A stretch of DNA of 64,000 nt from Flammulina velutipes. Lineage: Eukaryota; Basidiomycota; Agaricomycetes; Agaricales; Physalacriaceae. Below, piece after piece: positions 1 through 9,923 of the stretch (the first letter of the stretch is position 1; every line of letters begins with the position of its first letter). Position numbers and translations under genes: made by a program. The stretch is taken from positions 3,286,001 through 3,350,000 of the forward strand of contig CM022368.1 in the NCBI GenBank assembly GCA_011800155.1, read 5' to 3'. The notes beneath the pieces are model-generated. The model was not told the origin of the DNA, did no database searches, and saw only the letters and a program-made list of their open reading frames with translations.

Positions 1-1515
1 TCTTCAGACTCCTCTTCATCTTCATCGAACGACGCTGAAAACTTGGACTTTCCAGCTCTTGCAGGACGTTCGATGTGGTTACGAGAGGTGAAGGTACGTC
101 CAACACGCAGAGACGACTGAGAAGGAATCGTTGTCTTTGGAACTGGTTTGAAAGTGTCGCCTTTATCCTCAGGTAGTTTCAAGTCCTTCAGCGGTTCTGG
201 CGTTGATTCTCTGGGTTCCGTAGCCATGTCATCGTCGCGATTTCCTGACGTCTCTGCCCTTTCGCTGACCTGCTGTTCTTCGGCCAATGCGAGACGACTG
301 CGAGCTAGATGCTTCCTGATACCAGCTTGACCAGCGTACGGCTTGGTTTTGTTCTGGGTTTTGGCATCCATACCGCGCGCGCCAGGCATGCGCTGATAAG
401 ATTTTTTGCGGGAAAACATATCCGTGACATCGGTGCCAAATGCACTTTGTGACCTATTCTCCCGGACGCGGGTAGGCTTGAGTGGCGTTTTATAGGCATC
501 CAAGTCTTGGAAGATGCGCTCCGCCGTAGAAAGAGGACGAGCTGTATAAAACGATGAGCTGAATAGACAATCGGTTTGCTTCGGATTCTACGAACCTCTG
601 GTTGGTAAAGAGTGTGTGCCAAAAAGAAGGGACGCCGCACTGGATTGCCGGACAGGGGATTGTGTCTACTCGTCCGTTAGATGGTCGAGAGGAAGATGGT
701 TAACTACTGAAACTCACACTTCGCTTGCTTTCAACCAAAGCGCCAAGAGTTGGAACGTGCTTGGAGGCGGGCTCAGCCGGGGGCGCGCGCACAAAGACGG
801 GCTTTGAACCAAGAGCTGCGAGGGAAGGAGGTTCCGAAAACTCACGGCTTGGCTGGGGAGTTAAAGACGTGCGCATTCTGAAGGAGCTGCCGGCACGAGG
901 GAGAGGTGTATCGCGGGCGGACATGCTAGCTGGGCGGATGAGCGACGATGCTGGGGCAGGCTCCATCGACTCGTCACGCGGGATAAACGAGGATATGTTG
1001 CGCATTGAGACATCACGTGAGAGCCGCTTGGACATGCCACTGGACTGGGGAGGATCTATCGACATTGTCCTACTAAGTTGGTTTCGCAGAGGAGAGAGGG
1101 TGGTGCGCGGTTCATTACGGGGAATTTCGATGGTAGGATGGTGGGTATTAAGGGAAAGTAGACGGCTATAATCTTGGTTCAGCTGGGGCATTGGTTGGGA
1201 AGCAAACGCTGATTGAGGCGGGTCGAGATAGGCATTGAGGCGGGGCTGAGGCTGCCTGTCCGGGCTCAGCCTGCGCAGCTTTTTGGTTGGCGCTGGTCCA
1301 TCGTCCATCGCGGCGACTGCTGGCTCATTCTGCGCTCCCTCCAACCTCCGTCGCTTGCCCATCTCGTCTTTAGAGTCATCAAACTCGTCGGTCCCGCTGA
1401 AAAACCTGGAAAGCGGCGCTGCGACGAAGCTCTTGACGGATGCCAGGAAAGAAGAGTTTTTCCTGGTCAACCTCCTTCCATTTGGCGTCTTCTGGGGCCG
1501 CCTGCGACTGTCCAT
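1..1515 (-). CDS. FG-nucleoporin-like protein (Nup1/Nup60/Nup153 type), 3' end outside window
   Basis: Predicted exons on the minus strand are 1515-718, 665-596 and 541-1, joined by 52- and 54-bp introns whose phases fit. The N-terminus is basic (RRRPQKTPNGRRLTRKNSS) and is followed by an amphipathic stretch (FLASVKSFVAAPLSRFF), the layout of nuclear-basket nucleoporins that insert a helix into the inner nuclear membrane. A long Ser/Pro/Arg-rich low-complexity region follows, then a block reading ARPLSTAERIFQDLDAYKTP after the second intron, which I associate with fungal Nup1/Nup153 homologues. The start at 1515 is chosen over the upstream frame because the conserved basic helix begins there. 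FG repeats would lie downstream, beyond base 1. Family assignment is by recognition only; a generic disordered nuclear protein is the alternative. Confidence 0.6.
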
Positions 1516-1678
1516 AGCGTTCAGGCGGAAAGATGGTGGTGGGACGAAACAAGAATGATGGTCACACTTGACGTGACGTCTAGCGTGACATCGAACTTGG
1601 CAAATTTTTGATGGCATCACGCCGGCTCGTGACGTCAATTAAGGATCTGCCCTGACTTGTTGACGGACTGCCAGTGCG
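1516..1678. promoter_or_regulatory. Bidirectional promoter with three CRE/ATF-type sites
   Basis: This 163-bp gap separates the starts of the nucleoporin-like gene and YME2. It contains a perfect palindromic TGACGTCA at 1630-1637 and overlapping TGACGT/TGACGTC motifs at 1569-1574 and 1574-1580. These match the consensus for bZIP factors of the ATF/CREB class. The density suggests a shared control element, but no binding data are available. Confidence 0.45.
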
Positions 1679-4600
1679 ATGTTCAAGAACGCGTCGGGAA
1701 AGGTGCTCGCCGTAAAACGTGGCGTTAGGCTGCTGTCGGATACATCCAAGGTCCGTCTCGTGACTTATTCCGCTTCTAATTGGCTCACCCGCTCAGCCCA
1801 ACGTCGGCTGCGTCTTTATAGACTCGGTTTTCCCACTTCAGCTGGGCAGATTGGAGTATGTTGATATGTCTTCTGCGCCACAACGCTTACTGTTTCTAGT
1901 CTTCGTCGATACATTGGACTTTTCAGACAAGATTTTCTCTTGCAGTCCGTACGAAGTCGCCTGTCTGCAGTCAAGGCTCATGATTTCACCATTACTTCCG
2001 TCGAACCGCATCGCAAAGACGGCGGCGTGTTTGTCAACTTCAAATTCACCGCCAGCGATACCGACGATGCCCTACGAACTATTGAGCACGAGCTCCAGCA
2101 GAAGATCAAGCAGGAAGGCGCTCTCCCCTCCTGGCTAGGAACTCAGGCTGGCAATGTCTGGCTCGTTAAAGGAACTCCCTGGATCGAGGTGCGCTCTAGC
2201 CCTTGTGTCAACCTAATGCCTACTTACCTACCTTTCAGGATATGGATATATATCCATCCCCCATTTTAAAAGTTGCTTTTGAGGGCCCTGATGTGCATCA
2301 AGAGTCTTTGTATGATATTCTACGCGTAAGGGTGCCATATAGATCACTCGTGGGTTTTGCTTACCGTCTCGCAGCCTTATGGTCGTATAAAGGACCTTTC
2401 ACCATCTGGTCCTGTTCCGGCAGGTTTGCCTCGTTTCTCAACTGTTACATTCCAACGAATGCGATCGGCTGCCATTGCTCGCAACGTCCTTCATGGGTTT
2501 ACTATGCCATCGGGCTCCAACTCTTCTACAATGCTCCATACAATATACGAGGCACCTATCCAAGGTCATGCAGTACGCGACTGGCTGTCTAACCACCCGA
2601 AAATCGTCCTACCTGTGCTGTTCACTCTTCTCGCAACCGTAACATACACGGTTCGCAAAGCTATCTATCGCGCGCGCATCATCTCAAACGTTTTGGCAGA
2701 TCTTCGATCCAATACGTTCTTTTATGATACAAGGCAAGGTGGAGGAGTGGTTTGAGTTCCGAGGTACGAAGCCCAAGTACAGATAGGAATCATCTTACTG
2801 ACCAAATGACACAGATAACAAAGTCTACCAATGGTTACGCACAAACACAGTTGAACGACTCTATTCGCATCCAAGTAATGCATCTTCGTCTGGTGTGGAT
2901 GTTTGGAAGGAACGAAAGGAAGCTGAAGAAGCCGTCAAAGCTTATCTATGTGACCTACCTAGTAACTTCTTGTTGTCTTGGATGTTCGTACACACAATGA
3001 CCTCTTCTTGTAGCCACCGTTGCCTTTGTCCATGGTCCACAGGGTAGCGGGAAAACGACAATGCTGCAAGCTGTGCTTCGGGAAAGTGATAGGTGCGTTT
3101 AACCTTCTGTTATGTTCTGACCGGCATTCAATTATTAAATAGGAAAACGTTAACAATCGACTGTCGGCCTTTGGTCAAGGCTTCATCGGACACACAACTC
3201 GTAGCGGCACTTGCTAATCAGACGGGATACTGGCCTATCTTCTCGTTCTTCAACTCCTTCAGTCACCTAATCGATTTGGCTAGTCTCGGTGTAATTGGAC
3301 AGAAAGGTAATCCTTCTTTCCTGCCAGCAGTGACAAATGCTCAATTTCTTCCTTAGCTGGATTCAGTAGTTCTTTAACGGATCAGCTACATGACATCCTC
3401 ACCGTTACAACCGACGCACTCAAAAGTGTGAGCTCGTCGCACCGTAACGCCATTGCAAAGCGCATGCACGAAGAAGAAATCAAGGAAACACGGGAACTGG
3501 AGAAAAAACGCATTGCCGAAGGGATACGTACTGGAACATGGCATGACGGACGACTCGACTGCGTGGCTGGAAATGGTGTCATGAGCGAACTAGGTATTGG
3601 GGACGAACGCTTTGATGATATCGATTCCGTCAAGGTGGAGGCGAGTGAATATGAGCGGGAAAGATCAAGCAAGCAGAGGCAAAAGACTGCTGAAGATATC
3701 GAGGCCGTCCAAAGTTTGCCCATTGTGATGATCAGAAACTACGAATCCAAAGGAGGTGGCTCGAAAGACGAGTTGATGGGGGTCATTGCACAGTGGGCAG
3801 CCACTATGGCTGAAAATCAGGTAAGATGATGCCGCGCTATTCCTATTGTATACCTTCTGAACCTCATATAGATTGCACATGTCATCGTCATCAGTGATAA
3901 CAGAGAAAATATGAAGCGTCTTGCCAAAGGTAAAGCCTTTCTAAATCTACTATTCAAGGCGCTCAACTCTCCGTAGCTCTTCCGGCGAAACCACTCAATC
4001 TCATTGCGCTCGATGATGCGGACTCAACAAGCGCATTGGCATTCGTTCGCCAGAAACTCCAAGATGCAGATATTCATCTCGACTTCACGTCCGAACAAAG
4101 GAATTTGGTCGAACATCTCGGTGGTCGCGCAAGCGACCTGGAGAGTGTGAGTTTTCCTGTAAAATGACGTTTTCGCTCCTAAACGTCGTCCTTGCAGCTT
4201 GTCCACAAGATGCGCAGTGGGCTAGGAGTGGAAGAGGCCGTTGATGATATCGTCGCCAGAGGCGTTGGTGAGATTCATAAGAACGCTTTTGGAGACGATG
4301 CGGAAGATGCGAAGAACCTACCATGGACCCGGGAACAAGTTTGGATCGTCATGAAGAAGCTAGCCGGTCAACCTGAGGTGAATAAACTGATCATTTCAAC
4401 GTGTGATCCGTTGCTAATCTGTGCTTGTTATAGATCTCATATTCTGAGGTCCTGCTCGACTTCCCATTCAAGGGGGACGAGACTCCCTTGCGGAACATGG
4501 AGCACGCGGAGCTGATATCCATGGGCACCCATAACGGCCGTCCAAAAACGATCAGACCTGGAAAACCGGTGTACCGATATGTGTTCCAACGCCTTGCGCA

Positions 4601-4945
4601 AGGTTTGTTGTCCTTTTCTTAGCTATTCGACCCCCTCTGACCTGAACTCGTCTAGATCCGAACTTCCAAGCTACACAGGATTTGGCATTCAACGAAAAGG
4701 TCATAGTGAGCACTGAAAGTACCCTCAAGGCCTGCGAGGTCGAGCTTTCGACGCTCAAAGACATGGGAGCGGACACTAGTTTCTGGGCCAGCGCTTTGGG
4801 GATGTCGTCAGTGTTATCGCAGAGAGCAAAGTACTTGCTGGAGAAAATCAGGGTGTCACAAACGAAGATCGAGGCGCTAGAGCGGAAGAATGTGGGCTTG
4901 AAGAAGGTACTTGCTAATGTGGGGCCGCCAGGAAAAGGACGATGA
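1679..4945 (+). CDS. YME2: Mitochondrial escape protein 2 (inner-membrane RNA12-domain P-loop protein)
   Basis: Fifteen exons join in frame to 855 residues: 1679-1750, 1797-1855, 1900-2188, 2239-2325, 2375-2650, 2700-2763, 2815-2961, 3014-3092, 3143-3306, 3357-3820, 3872-3929, 3977-4146, 4198-4377, 4434-4602, 4656-4945. The order is a short basic mitochondrial presequence, the conserved VFIDSVFPLQLGR block, an RRM-like region, one transmembrane helix near residues 245-265 followed by FDPIRSF, a Walker A (GPQGSGKT) at about residue 340, the RNA12 domain with LIALDDAD, and a C-terminal coiled coil. In yeast Yme2 sits in the inner mitochondrial membrane and affects mtDNA maintenance and escape to the nucleus. 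The exon count is high but every phase closes, so the gene looks intact. Confidence 0.93.
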
Positions 4946-5019
4946 TTCAGACTGCTACTTATATGGATACAGGATTGCAAGTTTGTAAGATGAGATACAT
5001 CCAGATTTCAAACAACTGC

Positions 5020-5300
5020 AAGATATAGAGTCAGCGCCACGAACAGGCGACTTACGAAACCACCAGGAGCCGCTTGAGTCAGCGTTCGGGTATCCTGTCA
5101 GCAAGTGTCCAAGCTAAAAGGTGTAATAATATCTACGCGGCGCCACGAAATGTGTACATTCACACCATGATGAACAAAACTTCGGACAACTTCCATGTTG
5201 CTCGTGAAGGTATTCGATTTCGGACGTCGGTGATAGGGCATAGGCCCCCCTTGGCCAAAGTAGAAGAGTCAAATATCGATGGGAAATCCCCAAATTCCAT
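5020..5300 (-). pseudogene. Relic of the alpha/beta-hydrolase gene (5' exons only)
   Basis: Read on the minus strand, the first codons from 5300 match the start of the intact hydrolase at 33951 (MEFGDFPSIFDSS...). A short deletion after about 40 codons shifts the frame and leads to a stop. Further down, the first intron region and pieces of the exon coding for LADRIPER and the following TPGG stretch are still recognisable, but the nucleophile-elbow exon is missing. Nothing resembles the remaining exons. The relic keeps its original head-to-head position relative to the NTPase-REase start, as in arm B. Confidence 0.8.
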
Positions 5301-5366
5301 TGTCTAGTTCTTTGTGGTTCAGATGAATATTGCTGACAAAGCCAACAAACCTTGCTTTCCACGATC

Positions 5367-8300
5367 ATGTCCTCCCACGCAGTACTGGACAAGTCCCTAT
5401 TTCTTGACGATGTTCACACACACGGCGCCCATTTCTATTTGGATATGGCACTCCGCACATATTGTACTTTTGCGCAGATAAGCGAGAACGAAGTGCGGGA
5501 TAATGGTCCTCGCGTCTTGTCTGATGCAGCGAAAAGATGCTCCCGCCTGGATCCAGCTCTAGAGGACGAGAAGTACGCGAAAGAACGGATGAGAAACGAG
5601 TATGTCCGTGAAGCCGTGCGTCAAGCGATGGAAAGTGGGAATGCTGATAAGCTATGCCTCATGAGTTCGCCCCTCCCATCGACACATGGACCTTCTAACT
5701 AATGCGCCATTACAGAGATGCTGAGGTCTCCGCCTGCCCCCCTTTATAAGCCATTTTCTCATATCATATCCCAGGAGGAGGGTGAGTTTCTTGGCTCCCG
5801 TTCACTGTTCGAATATTGACAATCGCCTAGCAACTGTCGATAGTTGGCGATCAGACTTCAGAGGATCTGCTGCTACCACCCTCTTAGCTACAATAAAAGG
5901 GTATATCAACGTCAAGGATGAGGTATGCGCTCTTTGCGCATCCATCGTAAACTCGTCAGGGATGGGTAAATCGCGCCTGGTGTCTCAGTTGGCATTGACA
6001 GTTATCGTCCTTCAGATTTGCCTGAGGTTTGGTTCGAATGGTACGTGTGCGATGGGAGGTTTGAATTTTTCTTATGCATTTACGTTTTTCAGGCTTTCCC
6101 GCGCCGGATGTAGAACTGAGAGATTGGCTTCTTCACCGTGCATATTCATGGCCTCCGGCTACCGTTTCAACCGCCCTTCTGCATTCACTCTTTATCGTTC
6201 TTATGGATAGGTTGGTCAAAGTCGTGAACGACACTGGTAAGGCTCCTTTCATCATCCATGGGCTCAGTTTGAGAGTATCTCTAGAATATGCTGGACGTTC
6301 GCCTCTAGATCTGTCGGAAGACGAAGCAATGGCCCGTATCACAGTCCTTGCGGAAAAGTTCACAACAGAGATGTCACAAAATCAGACTTTCCACTCTCAT
6401 AATGAATACCACAATACCCTCTTTCGTGAGGTGATCGCTAAAGCTGATATTGTGCGTTCTTGAATATTCTGACCTCTAAATTCCAACAAGTTCTTTAGAT
6501 ATTGAAGGCATATGAAGAAGAATTGGAAATCCGTCGAAACGAAGATAGCCCAGTCATGTGTACAGCTGGTGAGCCATGTTCACAAATGCTCATCCCTGTG
6601 TTCAATTAAATATTCACAGATGGAGATAATATGCTCACGGCCGTTCAGCGACTCACTGACTTTCTTGGATACAGCCAGATTAAGTCACCTCCACCGATCA
6701 TTCTATCGTTTGATGAGGTCCATGAATTGACACAACAGCAACCCGGAGGATGGTCGATCTATTCGGAGCTTCACCGCATATTGCGCCACCTGAAAGATTA
6801 CCATGTCTTTGTCCTTTTCATCTCCACCGCTGGGAAGTTTCACCCATTCACCCCAAACACTGTCCCTGACAGTAGTCGTATCCTGAAGACTCCGCTCCGG
6901 ACTCTACCTCCCATCACCGAATTATCCTTCGATGAATTGGCCCTTCCCGTCCAAGAGGACAAGACTCGTTTGGAGGATGTCACGACGGACAGTTTCATGG
7001 CTCATCTGGGTCGGCCACTGTAAGTTTTATCTTCCAAGTTTTAGTGCGTCAACCTCATACTTTGTATTCAAACAGATTTGGCTCTCGGTACGATCATGGG
7101 GACAAGTCTGTGCGCGATGATATTGTCAACTTTGCACTGAATAAGCTCCTCTGTGGTGTCCCCATACCTTCGAAGGAGACAGATATCACGTCTGACCACG
7201 ACGATGCTGCTCTGGCCGCCATTGCAGTGCGATGTCCCATCGAGTTCAAGGCGGAAGCTATGAAAGATCAAGATACAGAACTTCGACAGGTCGAGTCCCA
7301 CATGCGCGTCGTCGTCGCCGCTACCTCCGACCAGTTTGTAACTATGGCAGGTTCCGAACCTTTACTTGCGGAAGCTGCTGCCACTACCCAGCCAGACCAT
7401 GGCTACGCCTTTCATCTTGACAGACTTATGAGCATATATGCAGTACATGCTGGGGACCGTGGGGAGTATGCTGTTCTCCTTCAGATGCTAGCCGCTCGCG
7501 ACAAGGCCGCACGAATTAGTGGTCGGACTATACCGGTCCTGGACTTTATGGAGGCCTTACTTCCCGTCGAGCACCACGAACACTTGCGCAATTCCCTTCC
7601 ATCTGTGTGTCTGAATCTGGGAGATGACCGGCCATTCGAGGACGCCTTCAAAAATGCACGTCTAACGTTCAATCATTTCATCAAGATCGAGGAATATAGC
7701 ACGCTCAATGTTGATTATCTATGGCTTTACCTTGCCCGCGGCGCTGCTATTGTTTGTGCTACCAACCGGCCTGGAATCGACATCCTTATCCCTTTTTCTT
7801 TTTTCGATAGTGTTCTTGGGAGACGGAATGTATCTGCGATCCTGGTTCAAGTCAAGAACGATCCATGTTATGGAGTCAGCATTTCCCGTAGACTCTTGGA
7901 TACTATCGATCCTCTTCGTCTCAAAGTGTTCAAGAAGGGCCAGCCATCTCTCCCCGTCATCCGTATGGTCTTCGCGCTAGCCGCTTCTGCCTCTGGTGTG
8001 TTGTTTGGGCGCCTAACTTTGGCACCGTCTCGATCGTTCGGGAAGTACACAGCATACGACATATGGTGTGCTGGTCTATCACCACGCACCTTTGGACCAA
8101 TGGAGGAAGCCGAGGTTCCTTACTATCAATCCCTCCTACGTCGTTCTCAGAGCACTGCCGATATCTACGGTTTATGGGACGACTGGAGAAGCCTAAACGA
8201 TCCCACTATCAAGGCGCAGAGGATTGAACTACGGAGGAAAATGAACCCAGCGACATCGACGCTTCCGGAACATTGGAAATGGTGTCAACAAGAACTCACA

Positions 8301-8378
8301 GTAACGGGTGTTGAGGATGAGTATGTGTCGGATGACGAGGACGAAAGTGAAAAGAATAGTATGGCCTTGGGCGCGTGA
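5367..8378 (+). CDS. P-loop NTPase-REase protein, Crinkler/CR-like, copy A
   Basis: Eight exons (5367-5664, 5716-5781, 5831-6040, 6093-6236, 6285-6451, 6499-6568, 6620-7019, 7076-8378) join to 885 residues with no break. A helical N-terminal region carrying LDDVHTHGAHFYLDM is followed by a Walker A-like SSGMGKS with K168 (Asn replaces the first Gly), a Walker B-like ILSFDEVHE with D350/E351, and a conserved STAGKFHPF block. The last third holds GIDILIP (D687) followed 23 residues later by LVQVKN (Q710, K712). This D...QxK spacing is typical of restriction-endonuclease-fold nucleases. The layout fits the eukaryotic P-loop NTPase plus REase proteins of the Crinkler/CR class. Substrate and role are unknown. 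An upstream in-frame TTG is ignored in favour of the ATG at 5367. A copy about 90-95% identical lies inverted at 30855-33872. Confidence 0.8.
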
Positions 8379-8510
8379 ACTGTTGTTTACAAAAATTTCG
8401 CTCCTCGTGTTTGTCTATCAATTACTTAGATACAACTCTTAGTTAAGATCAAAGCTCACTCCAATCAAGTTAGACTTGAATGAGAGTTGCGTTCAGATTG
8501 GGGGTACATT

Positions 8511-9774
8511 ATGGGCGCGTCTCTGTTTGACACCACCACCACCATCAATCTAGTCATGGCCCTACAGCAGCTAAAAATACATTTTCGCCAGAATGCACGC
8601 ACATATGTCGCAAGCCCTCATCCCGACTCCCCACCATTCACGATGCCATCTAACCTCAAACACGTCTTAGTCCACGACCTCCGCCAGAACTCCAGCCGAG
8701 GAAAACCAATCCGGGAATTCAGCTACAAATCAGCCGGCCAGTGGGGTGCTCTGAGGGGATTTGACGATGATTCTGTCGCGTACGCTCCAGGAATCGGAGA
8801 TGATGGCCTCCTTGTATGCCTCAGGATGGCATTCAATACTGACGCTGTTGCCCATCATCAAGACTCCTGCTGCTACGCCGCCTTGCACAATCTGTTCAAG
8901 GACGCAAAGTTCTACTCGGACAACATAAAGGCAACTCACTGCAATGGCTATACTGTTCCACTTCATTATGGTCTATGGATTCTGGATACGGGTGACTGGG
9001 CAGGTCGTATCGTTGTTTCCATCTCGAAATGGGGCGGATGTCCTTGGAGTCAATTATTGCGGACTAGATACAACACTCTCGAGAATCGGTACATTTCTTT
9101 TTGATCCTCTTAATTTTAGTGCGGCGACTCACCCCCATTTAGCCTGCTCATTGGTCGCGCCTTCGAGCGTCTGCATGACGCTGGGATATGCCACAGACAA
9201 ATACAGTCATCCGATGATTGGCGACATGTTCTCATCGACATCGATGATCGCTTGCTATCAGAGGACGACAAAAAGAACGGGAAAGCAGTATGTTACATCG
9301 TCGGTTTCTCATCTTCATGCCTGCACGATTGTGAACGTCGGCTGCCCATCCTCGAGCATGACTCTTCCCATCTGACCAGTCCTGTGATTGGCTGCGTTGA
9401 GGTTGCGAATGTTGCGTTCATGCTCGACTTCCTCCCTAAATCCGTATTCAATATGCCAAGTACGTGCGTGCATCCCCCACATAGTCTCTTCGATGAACTA
9501 ACGAGCGCTAGGTGACCCAACGAGTAAGGCAATGCAGGCACTACGGTGGCGCAATGACTACGCGTCACGACATCCGCATCTCGAGGAGCACCATATCTCC
9601 CTCGCCCAACGGGCCAAGTTTTACAGAACGTGCTGCGCATATCCTGAGTTTCTTGTGTATTCTTTAGCGAATAACGGGATCAGACGGCTATTGGCTGCTG
9701 GAATTGACGACCATGACAACTTGGAGGAGATACAGATCATAGAAGGCAGTATAGGCGAAGATAAGCCCATTTAG
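8511..9774 (+). CDS. Pseudokinase-like protein
   Basis: Three exons (8511-9088, 9143-9459, 9512-9774) give 385 residues; an internal ATG at 8556 would give 370. The N-lobe-like part has AKFYSDNIK and then LHYGLWILDTGDWAGRIV, resembling the hinge region of fungal aminoglycoside-phosphotransferase/kinase-like proteins. The catalytic-loop position reads LHDAGICHRQIQ, where HGD or HRD is expected, so the catalytic Asp is replaced by Gln. The DFG-equivalent position reads YIVGFSS, so the metal-binding Asp is Gly. It therefore looks catalytically dead. It starts 132 bp after the NTPase-REase stop on the same strand and its first half is duplicated with that gene in arm B, suggesting a linked pair. 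Confidence 0.65.
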
Positions 9775-9923
9775 TTCACTAGGACCCCCGACAAACAAGC
9801 CAAAGGTTAGGGCCTTCGATAAGATATAGGCCCGCGAAGGCGAACAATCGACGCGTTGTGTTCCGTGAAGTACATGATTTATTTACATTGTCCCAGAGAT
9901 TGTACAGGAATGAGTATCCCATC

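Larger units (their letters stand above)
5000..8935. repeat. Arm A of a large inverted duplication
   Basis: This segment matches 30375-34600 in reverse orientation. It spans a hydrolase relic, a whole NTPase-REase gene and the 5' half of a pseudokinase gene. Similarity is high across the central gene, including its intron positions, and clearly lower in the flanks. Limits are approximate because the ends fade gradually. I saw no terminal inverted repeats or target-site duplication. Confidence 0.85.
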
